A stretch of 64,000 nt of DNA from Blastococcus aggregatus (GTDB lineage Bacteria > Actinomycetota > Actinomycetes > Mycobacteriales > Geodermatophilaceae): contig NZ_OBQI01000004.1 of the NCBI RefSeq assembly GCF_900221005.1, positions 62,001 to 126,000 of the forward strand. The letters run 5' to 3'. Shown here in pieces: positions 36,410 through 44,814 of this stretch. Numbering within the stretch: the stretch's first letter is position 1; each line of letters opens with the position of its first letter. Under the pieces are notes generated by a model. The model saw only the letters and a program-made list of their open reading frames with translations. It did no database searches and was not told the origin of the DNA. The translations under genes and the position numbers were made by a program.

Positions 36410-36730
36410 TCAGCAGACGCGGTGCACGGCCGCCTGCTCGACAGCGGTCGACGACGTCTCGCGGTCGTCGACGACGGCGAGCGCCTGCTGCAGCACGCGC
36501 CCGTCGCGGAGCAGCAGGGTGGGACGCGCGGTCACCACCGTCCGCGCACGCGGTCGCCGCTGCGCCCACGGCGCGGGCAGCCGGCGCAGCAGCACGCCGA
36601 CGACCAGCGCGGGGCCGCGCCAGCCGAGGTCCGCCCAGGCCGACCACGGCAACACCACTCCGAGGCCTAGGAGCAGCGGTAGCACCGGGAACCGGCTGAC
36701 CGCCTCGTCGATCAACACGCTGGCCGCCTC
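36410..36730 (-). pseudogene. Fragment of a cation/proton-antiporter-like membrane protein
   Basis: The minus-strand frame contains FPVLPLLLGLGVVLPWSAWA followed by DLGWRGPALVVGVLLRRLPA, a pattern I associate with actinobacterial sodium/proton antiporter-like proteins. Only one or two helices remain, with no start and no transporter core on either side. It ends 14 bp before the next gene's stop. Most likely a relic. Confidence 0.45.
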
Positions 36731-36743
36731 TTCCGCGGCGCCG

Positions 36744-37409
36744 TCACAGCTGCGGGCGGACGCCCGCCTCGCCGCGGAGGTCCGAGGCAGCGATGGGTGC
36801 GTCGCCGTCCACGGCCACCCGCCCGTCCCCATGCCGGCCCACCGGCAGCACCGTCCGCTGCCGGGTTCTCTCGACTTCCAGGGCCAGGGCCGCGTAGAGA
36901 GCCACGGCGGCCAGGGCCAGCCCCACCCAGCCGGCCGCCGCCTTCCACCCTGCTGAACCGGTGAGCTCGTGGATCCCGGTGACGGCGAACCGGGTACCCG
37001 CCAGCGCCATGACTGCGGCGGGGACGATCTTGCTGCCGAGGGCGGCGGCCGCGGGGACCATCATCGCCACGCCGGCGGTGACGAGGAAGACGCCGAGGCC
37101 GTCGCTGACCCCGCCCGGCGGCGAGGTCAGCGTGGTGAACCCGACGACGGCCCACGTACCGGACAGCACCCCCATCCCGGTGGCCGCGACCGGATCCCGG
37201 GTGAGGAAGCCCATGACCGAGGCCAGCAACTGCAGGGGAACGGTGGCCGCCAGCGCTGTGAGAGCAGCGATGCGGCCCTCGGCCGGGGCGATCCACTCCA
37301 GCTGAACGGCGCTGAACAGCACGGTCGAGACGGCCAGCGCCAGGAAGCCCAGCGGCAGCGGCGTCGCGATCGGCCGGAGGACGACGCGGGTCCCCACGGG
37401 TTCGGACAT
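36744..37409 (-). CDS. Six-helix membrane protein, GPR1/FUN34/YaaH-like
   Basis: 221 residues from an ATG overlapping the previous gene's stop. Six helices are visible, the first after PLPLGFLALAVSTVLFSAVQ. The order of segments (PLGF helix, ATVPLQLLASVMGFLTRDPV, ATGMGVLSGTWAVVGF) resembles the acetate/succinate channel family, though the NPAPLG signature is only partly kept. Third gene of the molybdopterin operon; it might move formate, acetate or a similar anion. Confidence 0.55.
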   Translation of the reverse strand: MSEPVGTRVVLRPIATPLPLGFLALAVSTVLFSAVQLEWIAPAEGRIAALTALAATVPLQLLASVMGFLTRDPVAATGMGVLSGTWAVVGFTTLTSPPGGVSDGLGVFLVTAGVAMMVPAAAALGSKIVPAAVMALAGTRFAVTGIHELTGSAGWKAAAGWVGLALAAVALYAALALEVERTRQRTVLPVGRHGDGRVAVDGDAPIAASDLRGEAGVRPQL

Positions 37410-37891
37410 CAGCTCACCAGCGCCTGGGTCGCAGACTCCTTCAGCTTGGCGTTGGCCCACCGCATCTGCCGCAGGGTGTCGGGATGGCAGCGCTCGGCAA
37501 GCGCCAGCAGCTCCCGTTTCCGGGCGCCCTGTGCGGCCTGCGCGAGCAGCTCCCAGTCCAACGAGACCCCGGCCGCCTCCCGGTGGACGTGCCGCAGGTC
37601 AGCGAGCAGCAGCAGGCCGGGCTCCGGGCGGCGGCCGAACAGATCCGACGTCGCCTGCTGGATCTTCTCCAGGATCCCCGGTTCGCCCTCCGGTTCGGGA
37701 TCCAGGTCGAGGCCGAAGTCGCCGCCGACGCGGGCCAGCTCGGTCACGTGCCGCTGCGACCAGCCGGCGATGTCGCGGGCGACGTAGAACACCTCGTGGT
37801 CGGCCTTGTGCCGGTCCGAGACGGCCAGCAGCACGCGAGCGAGGTGGTTCTCCGAGCGGTGCAGTTCCTCGATGGCCAGGCCCAGCTTCAC
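37409..37891 (-). CDS. Helical hypothetical protein of the molybdopterin operon
   Basis: 160 residues; its ATG overlaps the oxidoreductase stop and its own stop overlaps the next start, so it is tightly coupled on both sides. The N-terminal half is a helical bundle with repeated His/Glu (LHRSENHLARVLLAVSDRHK, SQRHVTELARVGGDFGLDLD); ferritin-like metal binding is possible but not shown. It also contains LLLLADLRHVHREAAGVSLD. No family is recognised. Confidence 0.75.
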   Translation of the reverse strand: MKLGLAIEELHRSENHLARVLLAVSDRHKADHEVFYVARDIAGWSQRHVTELARVGGDFGLDLDPEPEGEPGILEKIQQATSDLFGRRPEPGLLLLADLRHVHREAAGVSLDWELLAQAAQGARKRELLALAERCHPDTLRQMRWANAKLKESATQALVS

Positions 37892-40344
37892 CGGGCACCT
37901 CCCTGGGCGAGCACCTCGACGGCCTCGGCAGCAGTTCCGCCCCGGGTCGGGGGCACATCGGCGGACACCGGTCGCGAGCCGGTCGTGGTGGGTGCGGCCG
38001 ACGGACCGTCGCCGGCGGCGAGCCGGGTCACCGCGGCCGCCGCCGTCTTGAAGATGGGCTGCTTGGAGCAGGGGTCCCAGTCGGTGAGCGTCAGTTCGTT
38101 GGCGGCCCGGCCATGGCCGTCCGGCCGGTCCCCACCGGGCTGGTCCCAGTAGCCGTAGTGGAACGGCAGGAAGGCGACACCGGGGCGGATCCCGCTGATC
38201 CGCAGGCGCGCCTCGACCCGGCCACGGGGTGTGCGGATCTCCAGCAGGTCACCTTCGGCCCACCCCCGGTCGCCGGCGTCGGAGGCGGCCATCTCCACCC
38301 ACACCTCCGGCGCCGCCGCCTGCAGCTGCGGCGCCCGGGCGGTCTTGGTCCGGGTGTGGAAGTGGTACAGCGTCCGGCCGGTGATCAGCTGGAACGGGAA
38401 CTCCTCGCTGACCAGCTCGTGCGGCGGCAGGTACCCGGCCGCCTTGAGCACTGCCCGGCCGCTCGGGTTGAGCGCCCGGTACTCGGTCCCGTCCAGAGGG
38501 GCGCCGGTGACCAGGTCCCGGCCGTAGCTCTCGCAGTAGGACGGTTCTGCCCAGAACTGGCCGTCGACGTAGATGTGCTCGGTGCCGTCGGGATGCTCCT
38601 CGGTGACCGGCCACTGGATGCCACTGCCGCCCCGCAGCTTGTCGTAGGACAGGCCGCTGTAGTCGCAGGGCCGGCCCTTCGAGCACTCCTTCCACCCCTC
38701 GAATGCACCTTCGGGGTCCGACCACTTCACCAGCGGTTCGCCGTCCTTGTCCCGCAGGTCCAGCCGGTGGGCGAAGTCGATCAGGATGTCCAGGTCCGGA
38801 CGGGCTTCTCCCGGCGGGTCGACGGCCTTCTCCGACAGGTGCACCGTGCGGTCGACGTTGGTGAAGGTGCCGGTCTTCTCCCCCCACGTAGCCGCGGGCA
38901 GGACGACGTCGGCCAGTTGGGCGGTCTCGGACAGGAAGATGTCCTGGACGACGAGGAACAGCCGGTCCTGCGCGAGGATCGAGCGGATCCGCGCGAGCTC
39001 TGGCAGGGACACGGCCGGATTGGTGGCCGTGACGTAGAGGAAGCGGATCGATCCTTCCTCCGCGTACCGGAACATCTGCATCGCATGGGTCGGCGGGGAG
39101 TAGTGCGGGATGTCCATGGGGTCGACGTTCCAGACCCGGGCCAGGTCCTTGATGTGGCTGTCGTTCGACCAGTTCCGGAAAGCGGGCAGATCGCCGTCGG
39201 CCCCCGCCTCGCGGGTGTTCTGCGCCGTCGGCTGGCCGTTCATCTGCAGGATGCCGCAGCCGGGCCGGCCCAGCATGCCGCGCACGACGTTGATGTTGTT
39301 GACCTGCACGGCGGCCGCGGTGGCCTGGTGGGACTGGTAGAAGCCCTGCAGAACCGTGGACAGCAGCCGCCGGGCGTGTCCGATGATGCGTGCGGCCTTC
39401 CGGATGTCCTCGACGGGGACGTCGCAGACCTCCGCCGCGACCTCGGGCGGGTAGTCCTCCACCCGCTTCGCCAGCTCGTCGAAGCCCACCGTGTGCGCGT
39501 CCACGTAGTCGCGATCGACCCAGCCGTTGCCGATGATCTCGTGCAGCAGCGCGTTCATCAGCATGACGTTGGTGCCGGGCCGAGGGGCCAGATGCACCGT
39601 CGCGGCCCGGGCCACCGGCGTCTCCCGGGGGTCGACACAGACGACCTGCGGCGGGTTGGGCCCCGCGAGCCGGTCGAGGATGCGCGTCCAGAGCACCGTC
39701 TGCGTCTCGGCCATGTTGTGCCCGTAGAGGGCGATGACGTCGGCATGGTCGATGTCGGTGTAGGAGCCGGGCTGACCGTCGCAGGCGAACGTCTCCTTCA
39801 GGGCCGCGGCCGCGGTAGCGGTGCACAGCCGGGTGTTGCCGTCGACGTGGTTGGTGCCGATCCCGCCGTGGGCGATCAGTCCGAGCGTGTAGTACTCCTC
39901 GAGGAACAGCTGCCCCGTCGTGTAGAAGGCGATCGAGCTGGGCCCCTGCTCGTCGAGCAGCTCCCGGCACCGGCCGGCGACGGCGTCCATCGCGGTGTCC
40001 CAGTCGGTCTCCACCAGTTCGCCGTCCCGGCGGATGAGCGGCTTCGTCAGCCGGTCGGGCGAGTTGTTGGCCTGCCAGCCGTAGAGGTCCTTGGGTCCGA
40101 GCCGGCCGTGGTTCACGCGGTCGACCGCCCGCCCGCGGACACCGACGATTCGGTCGTCCTTCACGGCGATGTCCAGGCCGTCGCCGTTGCTGTGCAGGAT
40201 CGTCGCCGACTGCGCCCAGCGGTCCACGTCGTCCTCGGTCAGCCCATCCGCCAGGTACGAGTCCACTCGCACCGGCCAGGTCTCGCCTGGCCCGTAGGGG
40301 GTTCGCGACCCCCAAGGCTCAGCGATGCGATCGATCCGGGGCAT
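37888..40344 (-). CDS. Molybdopterin oxidoreductase lacking the N-terminal [4Fe-4S] cysteines
   Basis: 818 residues; AGGAGGACCC precedes the ATG. The DMSO-reductase-family core is complete: Mo ligand Cys174 in DGNTRLCTATAAAA, ALYGHNMAETQTVLW, LGRPGCGILQMNGQPTAQNT, VVLPAATWGEKTGTFTNVDR and the MGD-binding C-terminal domain (LITGRTLYHFHTRTKTARAP, FHYGYWDQ). The usual C-x2-C-x3-C near the start is replaced by ILHSNGDGLDIAV, and the fourth cluster Cys region reads NHGRLGPKD, so no cluster can be bound. Sequence is nearest to assimilatory nitrate reductase/formate dehydrogenase types. It leads an operon of three. Confidence 0.87.
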   Translation of the reverse strand: MPRIDRIAEPWGSRTPYGPGETWPVRVDSYLADGLTEDDVDRWAQSATILHSNGDGLDIAVKDDRIVGVRGRAVDRVNHGRLGPKDLYGWQANNSPDRLTKPLIRRDGELVETDWDTAMDAVAGRCRELLDEQGPSSIAFYTTGQLFLEEYYTLGLIAHGGIGTNHVDGNTRLCTATAAAALKETFACDGQPGSYTDIDHADVIALYGHNMAETQTVLWTRILDRLAGPNPPQVVCVDPRETPVARAATVHLAPRPGTNVMLMNALLHEIIGNGWVDRDYVDAHTVGFDELAKRVEDYPPEVAAEVCDVPVEDIRKAARIIGHARRLLSTVLQGFYQSHQATAAAVQVNNINVVRGMLGRPGCGILQMNGQPTAQNTREAGADGDLPAFRNWSNDSHIKDLARVWNVDPMDIPHYSPPTHAMQMFRYAEEGSIRFLYVTATNPAVSLPELARIRSILAQDRLFLVVQDIFLSETAQLADVVLPAATWGEKTGTFTNVDRTVHLSEKAVDPPGEARPDLDILIDFAHRLDLRDKDGEPLVKWSDPEGAFEGWKECSKGRPCDYSGLSYDKLRGGSGIQWPVTEEHPDGTEHIYVDGQFWAEPSYCESYGRDLVTGAPLDGTEYRALNPSGRAVLKAAGYLPPHELVSEEFPFQLITGRTLYHFHTRTKTARAPQLQAAAPEVWVEMAASDAGDRGWAEGDLLEIRTPRGRVEARLRISGIRPGVAFLPFHYGYWDQPGGDRPDGHGRAANELTLTDWDPCSKQPIFKTAAAAVTRLAAGDGPSAAPTTTGSRPVSADVPPTRGGTAAEAVEVLAQGGAR

Positions 40345-40427
40345 GGGTCCTCCTCCGCTTCCGTGACGCCGTCTCGTCGACGCTGGTCGCCCATACCCAG
40401 CCGGTACAGGAGGACCGACTGGACATG

Positions 40428-40443
40428 TGACAGTCCTGTGACA
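40428..40443 (+). promoter_or_regulatory. Direct-repeat operator I (TGACA-N6-TGACA)
   Basis: Two perfect half-sites at 11-bp spacing in the divergent promoter region of the molybdopterin operon (84 bp) and the copper-storage gene (87 bp). Confidence 0.6.
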
Positions 40444-40529
40444 TCCCGCCGGTCATCCGCCCTCTGGCGGTAGGCCATGGCTCGTCAGCGGTATTGACCC
40501 GCTGTCCTTTCCCCGGCCAAGGAGGAACC

Positions 40530-40937
40530 GTGACCGTTGTCGACCAGATGCTCGAGACCTATCCGGAGGACCTTGGGGACGTCGACCGCGACAAGCTGCG
40601 GGCCTGCATCGAGGCCTGCATCGAGTGCGCCCAGGCGTGCACCGCCTGCGCCGACGCCTGCCTGTCCGAGGACTCCGTCACCGAGCTCACCACGTGCATC
40701 CGCACCAACGTCGACTGCGCCGATGTCTGCGACGCCACCGGACGGGTGCTCTCCCGCCACACCGGCTACGACGCACACCTCACTCGCGCGCTGCTCGAGG
40801 CCTGTGCCGCAGCCTGCAAGGCATGCGGCGACGAGTGCGGGGGACACGCGTCGATGCACGAGCACTGCCGCCTCTGCGCCGAGGCGTGCCGGCGCTGCGA
40901 GCAGGCGTGCCGCGACCTCATCAGCTCGCTCGGCTGA
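40530..40937 (+). CDS. Four-helix-bundle copper-storage protein (Csp, DUF326)
   Basis: 135 residues from GTG 40530 with AAGGAGGAACC upstream. About 18 cysteines are spaced on four helices in C-x3-C / C-x2-C patterns (CIEACIECAQACTACADACL, CAAACKACGDECGG, HCRLCAEACRRCEQAC). In Csp3 such cysteines line the bundle and hold many Cu(I) ions. There is no signal peptide, so storage is cytosolic. The DUF305 membrane protein follows, which supports a metal-handling module. Confidence 0.9.
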   Translation: MTVVDQMLETYPEDLGDVDRDKLRACIEACIECAQACTACADACLSEDSVTELTTCIRTNVDCADVCDATGRVLSRHTGYDAHLTRALLEACAAACKACGDECGGHASMHEHCRLCAEACRRCEQACRDLISSLG

Positions 40938-41065
40938 CCGAATCCCCGAGCCGACCAGCGATCAGCCCGGCGCACCAACACCCCGCGCGCGCCAGGACAT
41001 CGGCGGCGCAGGACCACCAGCAGGCCGCCCGCGGAGGCCGGCGGCGAGAGAACGGAGCATGACCC

Positions 41066-41692
41066 ATGGCAGCAAAGAGCAGCAACGAGGACCGCCGGCG
41101 TGGGCACCGCGGTGAGGAGTCCGGTCACCACGACGACTCCAGCCACGGCGCGATGCAGAAGAAGATGTACCTGCGCTTCGCGGCCATGATCACCACGTCC
41201 ATGGTGGTCATGTACTGGACCATGTTCGCCGGCACCTGGGAGTGGAGCCACGTCCGGTTCAGCGAGAGCCGCGTCTTCATGGCACTCACCATGGGCGGCA
41301 CCATGGGGCTGATCATGCTCGCCTGGATGCTCAACATGTACAAGAACATGAAGGGCAACATCGCGATCGTGGCCGTGAGCCTGCTGCTGCTGGGCGGGGG
41401 CATCGCCCTGGACCGCAGCCAGGCCACGGTCGACGACCGGAACTGGATGAGCGCCATGATCCCGCACCACTCGCTGGCCATCACCCGCTCGGAGCGCGCC
41501 GACATCGACGACGTCCGCGTGTGTCAGCTGGCCGTCGAGATCATCCGGGCCCAGGAGCGCGAGATCGCCGAGATGGAGTGGCTGATCCAGGACATCGAGG
41601 AGAACGGGGAGGCCGAGACCGTCGAGGACGCCCAGGCCCGGCCCGTGCCGGAGTTCGAGGGCTCGGCGCTGCGCGACTGCCCGAACGGCTGA
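41066..41692 (+). CDS. DUF305 membrane protein, probable copper-related
   Basis: 208 residues from ATG 41066. A His-rich N-terminus (GHRGEESGHHDDSSHGAMQK) is followed by three membrane helices (MITTSMVVMYWTMFAGTWEW, MALTMGGTMGLIMLAWMLNM, IAIVAVSLLLLGGGIAL), many with Met. The DUF305 signature is WMSAMIPHHSLAITRSERAD with a long helix REIAEMEWLIQDI. DUF305 proteins often accompany copper resistance genes. It lies 128 bp after the copper-storage gene on the same strand. Confidence 0.82.
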   Translation: MAAKSSNEDRRRGHRGEESGHHDDSSHGAMQKKMYLRFAAMITTSMVVMYWTMFAGTWEWSHVRFSESRVFMALTMGGTMGLIMLAWMLNMYKNMKGNIAIVAVSLLLLGGGIALDRSQATVDDRNWMSAMIPHHSLAITRSERADIDDVRVCQLAVEIIRAQEREIAEMEWLIQDIEENGEAETVEDAQARPVPEFEGSALRDCPNG

Positions 41693-41789
41693 TCAGCGCA
41701 GGGGCCGCGCGCCCGGCGTACCGATGGCCGTGTCCGGTATCGCGGAACAAGCGGGTCGCAGGCAGCGCACTCCACGAGACACGATCCGA

Positions 41790-41805
41790 CGTCACGCAAC
41801 TGCAA
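41790..41805 (-). promoter_or_regulatory. Direct-repeat operator O (TTGCA-N6-TGACG on the minus strand)
   Basis: A variant site of the L type. A GGGTA box follows at 41836 on the plus strand, shortly before the YihY gene start. Confidence 0.35.
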
Positions 41806-41851
41806 AGGCGTTGCGGCCTTCGCGGCGCCGCCGCCGGGTACGTGGTCTCCG

Positions 41852-42781
41852 GTGCGGATGGAAGGAACGTGCCCGGGGGTCTGGCGGAGGAGTGTGGCCC
41901 GATGCCGGCGGTTTCTGGCGGTCTACGTCGCCGAGGTCAATCGCGACCGGCTGCTCGGGCTGGCGGCGGAAGCCGCCTTCTTCGCGGTGCTCAGTCTCTT
42001 CCCGAGTGTGCTCGTTGCGGCGAGCATCCTCGGCCTCCTGGACGTCCTCGTCGGCGCTGACGTGGCGGGGCGGGTGCAGGAGGACGTCGTCTCCGCCCTC
42101 GACGCGGTCTTCACCGATTCGGCGTCTGGCGCCGTGCAGTCCGTCGAGAGCCTGTTCGACCGAGCCGGCGGCGAGTTGTTCACCGTCGCCGTGGCGGGCG
42201 CCCTGGTGACCATCTCCGGCGCCTTCGCCGTCGTCATCAACGCGCTGAACATCGCCTACGACACCGTCGAGCGGCGCACCTGGATCCGCCGGCGGCTCCT
42301 CGGCCTCGGGATGGGCGTCGCCACGACGGTGGTCGCTGCGCTGGCACTCACCGTGCTGGTGGTCGGGCCATTCCTCGGCCGGGGACCGGCCTTGGCGGAC
42401 GCGGTGGGGCTCGGGGCCGCCTTCGCGTTCACCTGGGACGTCCTGCGGTACCCGCTGCTCATAGGCGGTCTCGTCGTGTGGGCGGCCACCCTGTTTCACT
42501 ACGCCCCCAACCGTCGCACTCCCTGGCGCGAGGCCTTGCCGGGTGGGCTGCTGACCACGGCTCTCTGGTTGCTGGCCACGGCCGGCTTTCACTTCTATCT
42601 GCGGATCGCGGCGGCGGGGAACCCCGTCTTGGGCGCCTTCGGTGGGGGCGTGATCGTCATGATGTGGACCTACCTCCTCAGTCTCGCCCTCATGCTGGGC
42701 GGTGAGCTCAATGCGACGCTCCACCCGCGACACGCCCCCGACCGTCGTTCACGCCCGACACAGGAGCACGTGCAGGCGTAG
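41852..42781 (+). CDS. YihY/BrkB-family membrane protein (copy 2)
   Basis: 309 residues from GTG 41852; the ATG at 41858 is equally possible. The family order is seen: EVNRDRLLGLAAEAAFFAVL SLFPS at the first helix, VVINALNIAYDTVERRTWIR, LFHYAPNRRTPWREALPGGL and the last pair FGGGVIVMMWTYLLSLALML with GGELNA. The sequence is distinct from copy 1 at 20730, so this is not a recent duplication. Function not established. Confidence 0.85.
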   Translation: MRMEGTCPGVWRRSVARCRRFLAVYVAEVNRDRLLGLAAEAAFFAVLSLFPSVLVAASILGLLDVLVGADVAGRVQEDVVSALDAVFTDSASGAVQSVESLFDRAGGELFTVAVAGALVTISGAFAVVINALNIAYDTVERRTWIRRRLLGLGMGVATTVVAALALTVLVVGPFLGRGPALADAVGLGAAFAFTWDVLRYPLLIGGLVVWAATLFHYAPNRRTPWREALPGGLLTTALWLLATAGFHFYLRIAAAGNPVLGAFGGGVIVMMWTYLLSLALMLGGELNATLHPRHAPDRRSRPTQEHVQA

Positions 42782-42999
42782 CAGGGGCCGCTGCGCCGCC
42801 CGACTGCCGCGGGCCGCTGGTGGGACCTTCACGTCCTGTGCACGGCCATGAGGACTGTGTGCCCCGCGTTCCGCTCTCGTCGACACCGTCTGCGGCGCCA
42901 GGTCTGGGGGTCGGAGCAGGGGGCGAATCGGATCTGCGGCATGGACCGTGACCGCCCGCCGCAGGCGGCGTACGGGGAGCGCTGGTCATGGGGTGGCGC

Positions 43000-43299
43000 T
43001 CACGTCCAGCGCCTGACCCGGGCTCGGCGGGTGAGTGCGACCGTGAGCACAGGCAGTGCGACGGTCGCCGAGGCGCCGGAGAAGGCACCGATCTGCTCGG
43101 TGGGCGTCCCGCCAGCACCGAGCAGGGCTCCGCCGACCGCTGCCAGGGCGACCGAGGCGGCCAGCAAGCCGAACCCGGCGATCGCGTGCCGCACCCCCAC
43201 TTCCTCGGTCGCGCCGGCCCGTTGCCCGAGGGTCACCACAGCACCGGCCGTTGCCAGCCCCGTTGCGCCCACCAGCAGGACGAGGACCGGCCACGTCAT
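43000..43299 (-). CDS. Small three-helix membrane protein
   Basis: 99 residues. Three hydrophobic segments: VLVLLVGATGLATAGAVVTL, AIAGFGLLAASVALAAVGGA and ASATVALPVLTVAL, ending in a basic tail (TRRARVRRW). Its ATG overlaps the stop of a 34-codon ORF upstream. No family recognised. Confidence 0.65.
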   Translation of the reverse strand: MTWPVLVLLVGATGLATAGAVVTLGQRAGATEEVGVRHAIAGFGLLAASVALAAVGGALLGAGGTPTEQIGAFSGASATVALPVLTVALTRRARVRRWT

Positions 43300-43400
43300 G
43301 GCTGCCGCCTCATCTCTCGGTTTCCGTGTGTCGTCGAGCGGGCTGGGCCGCCCACGGCGAGGCCGGCCGCCTCGGTTGTGTCGCGGCTCGTGATCTCCAT
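43296..43400 (-). CDS. Possible 34-residue coupled peptide
   Basis: A good ribosome site (GGGAGAGGTGGAC) leads into MEITSRDTTEAAGLAVGG and the frame ends in ATGA shared with the membrane protein start. This placement suggests translational coupling. Too short to classify. Confidence 0.4.
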   Translation of the reverse strand: MEITSRDTTEAAGLAVGGPARSTTHGNREMRRQP

Positions 43401-43711
43401 GTCCACCTCTCCCCTGCCTGCCCGGGACGACGGGCGCGACGGCTCTGTCCGTACCCGGAGACGCCCACCGTGCCCGGCTCAGCCCGAGTCGTCACCGGAC
43501 TGTCATGGCCGGCAGGGACGCTCCGTGGCGCCGCTGCCCGAAGCTCGCCGCAGCGCAGCGCAGCGCGCAGCGCGGGATCGTCGCCAGCCACTCGTGGACG
43601 GTGCGATCTCGTGACGTCGGACCGGACACCCGTCTGCAGTCCGACGTGCAGCCGGTGACGTAGCGGCCCCAGCCCGCTCGAACGGGGCCGGGTGCCCGCA
43701 TGCCGTGAGCA
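43401..43711. other. Intergenic stretch with operator J
   Basis: About 310 bp between the membrane-protein unit and the STAS gene, both on the minus strand. It holds operator J and a minus-strand GGGTA box (43456). I see no gene. Confidence 0.5.
43490..43505 (-). promoter_or_regulatory. Direct-repeat operator J (TGACA-N6-TGACG on the minus strand)
   Basis: 11-bp spacing with spacer GTCCGG, equal to that of operator L1. A GGGTA box lies 38 bp further on the minus strand. Confidence 0.5.
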
Positions 43712-44131
43712 CTACGCCCAGAGGGGGCGACGGAGATTCGCCCCCGTCGTCCCGGTGTCACGGGTGCCGCCGCCGCGCTGATCGCGTTTCTCGCCACCCC
43801 CGACTGGACCGCCCTGGAGGTGCAGCACCCGGGACAGGCCCGTCCGGCGGACCATGTCGCGCGTCCGCCGATCCGCGCCGCGCAGCACCACGGCTCCCCC
43901 GCGGGCGCGACAGACGCGGTGCGCGGACAGGAACGTGGCCAGCGCGGGGCTGCCGACGGAATGCACCCTGCTCAGGTCCACCACGATCCACCGGGCTCCC
44001 GCGAGCACGGCGTCGCGCATCAGCCAGCGGGCATCCGCCAGGCCGTCCGCCAGCACGGCCTCGTCGAGCCGGACGACGACCTCGTCTTCCGGATTCTGCG
44101 AAGTCCGCATAGCGGCTGGAGCGCTGGCCAT
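43712..44131 (-). CDS. STAS-domain protein
   Basis: 139 residues; GGGAGGGAACC precedes the ATG at 44131, and the longer frame upstream looks non-coding. STAS elements: VVVRLDEAVLADGLADARWL, WIVVDLSRVHSVGSPALATF and RGGAVVLRGADRRTRDMVRR. The phospho-site region reads S-V-G-S-P-A-L instead of D-S-S-G-L, so a Ser remains nearby. It diverges from the STAS gene at 44362. It is likely part of a SigB-like partner-switching network, but no RsbW-type kinase is in the window. Confidence 0.78.
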   Translation of the reverse strand: MASAPAAMRTSQNPEDEVVVRLDEAVLADGLADARWLMRDAVLAGARWIVVDLSRVHSVGSPALATFLSAHRVCRARGGAVVLRGADRRTRDMVRRTGLSRVLHLQGGPVGGGEKRDQRGGGTRDTGTTGANLRRPLWA

Positions 44132-44361
44132 GGTTCCCTCCCCGGTTCGCGGCCGTTCGGCCAGTGGTGTCGGCCCCCACGCTGGCGCGACGACATTGCG
44201 ATCGCCGGAACCGAACCCCTGCGATCGCATGACGGTGCCCCGGGGCGCGTTCCCGGCGCAGCGCGATCCGCTGAACGCACATGCCAGGCCCCGGTTCGCA
44301 GTCCCGAGACGACGGCTCGCGTCGCGGGCCCAGGGCAGTCGGCCGATGCCAGCCTGGTGAC

Positions 44362-44649
44362 ATGGACACCGCACCGACTGGCCGTTACGAGCGCAGCCCT
44401 GCCCTGACCGAGGTGGTCGACCCTCTCCGCGGCGCCGTCCGTGTCAGTGGGCACCTCACCGTCCAGGGCGCCGACCTGCTGCGCGGCACCGTCGAGTGCC
44501 TGCGCCGCAGTGGCCACGACCGCGTGCTCCTCGACCTCGGCGACGTGCGCAGCGCCGAGTCCGCCGGCTTGCACGACCTGCGCGATCTGGAGCAGTCGAT
44601 GGCTGACGAGGGGGGCGAGTTGTTGCTCCTGGCCACTCCTGTGCCCTGA
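44362..44649 (+). CDS. Short STAS-domain protein
   Basis: 95 residues from ATG 44362 with only a weak ribosome site. STAS pattern: VRVSGHLTVQGADLLRGTVE, VLLDLGDVRSAESAGLHDLR and DEGGELLLLATPVP. The phospho-site region reads S-A-E-S-A-G-L, keeping one Ser. It resembles the STAS protein at 30856 in its N-terminal half (G-x-L-T-x-x-x-A-D-x-L-R-G-T-V-E). It ends 75 bp before operator N. Confidence 0.75.
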   Translation: MDTAPTGRYERSPALTEVVDPLRGAVRVSGHLTVQGADLLRGTVECLRRSGHDRVLLDLGDVRSAESAGLHDLRDLEQSMADEGGELLLLATPVP

Positions 44650-44724
44650 CCTGAGCTCGCGCGGAGGAAAGGCCCAGGGGTGGGTGGTCTCCGGCTCCGC
44701 GACCGGCGAGCGCATGCAGGCGCG

Positions 44725-44740
44725 TTGCGGTTGCGTGACG
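44725..44740 (+). promoter_or_regulatory. Direct-repeat operator N (TTGCG-N6-TGACG)
   Basis: An L-type site on the plus strand, 75 bp before the second PRC-barrel gene, with a GGGTA box 38 bp after the second half-site. Confidence 0.45.
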
Positions 44741-44814
44741 AGACGCCGGCCGACGATCCCCCGGGAGCCGAACGGGTACCCGAAAAGGCATCAGCGATCG
44801 AGAGGAGAAACGCC

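Noticed and set aside
37531-40473. A 980-residue open frame on the plus strand opposite the molybdopterin oxidoreductase
   Set aside because: High-GC coding DNA leaves long antisense frames open. The product is a low-complexity Arg/Gly/Val-rich string without domains, while the minus strand encodes a complete enzyme.
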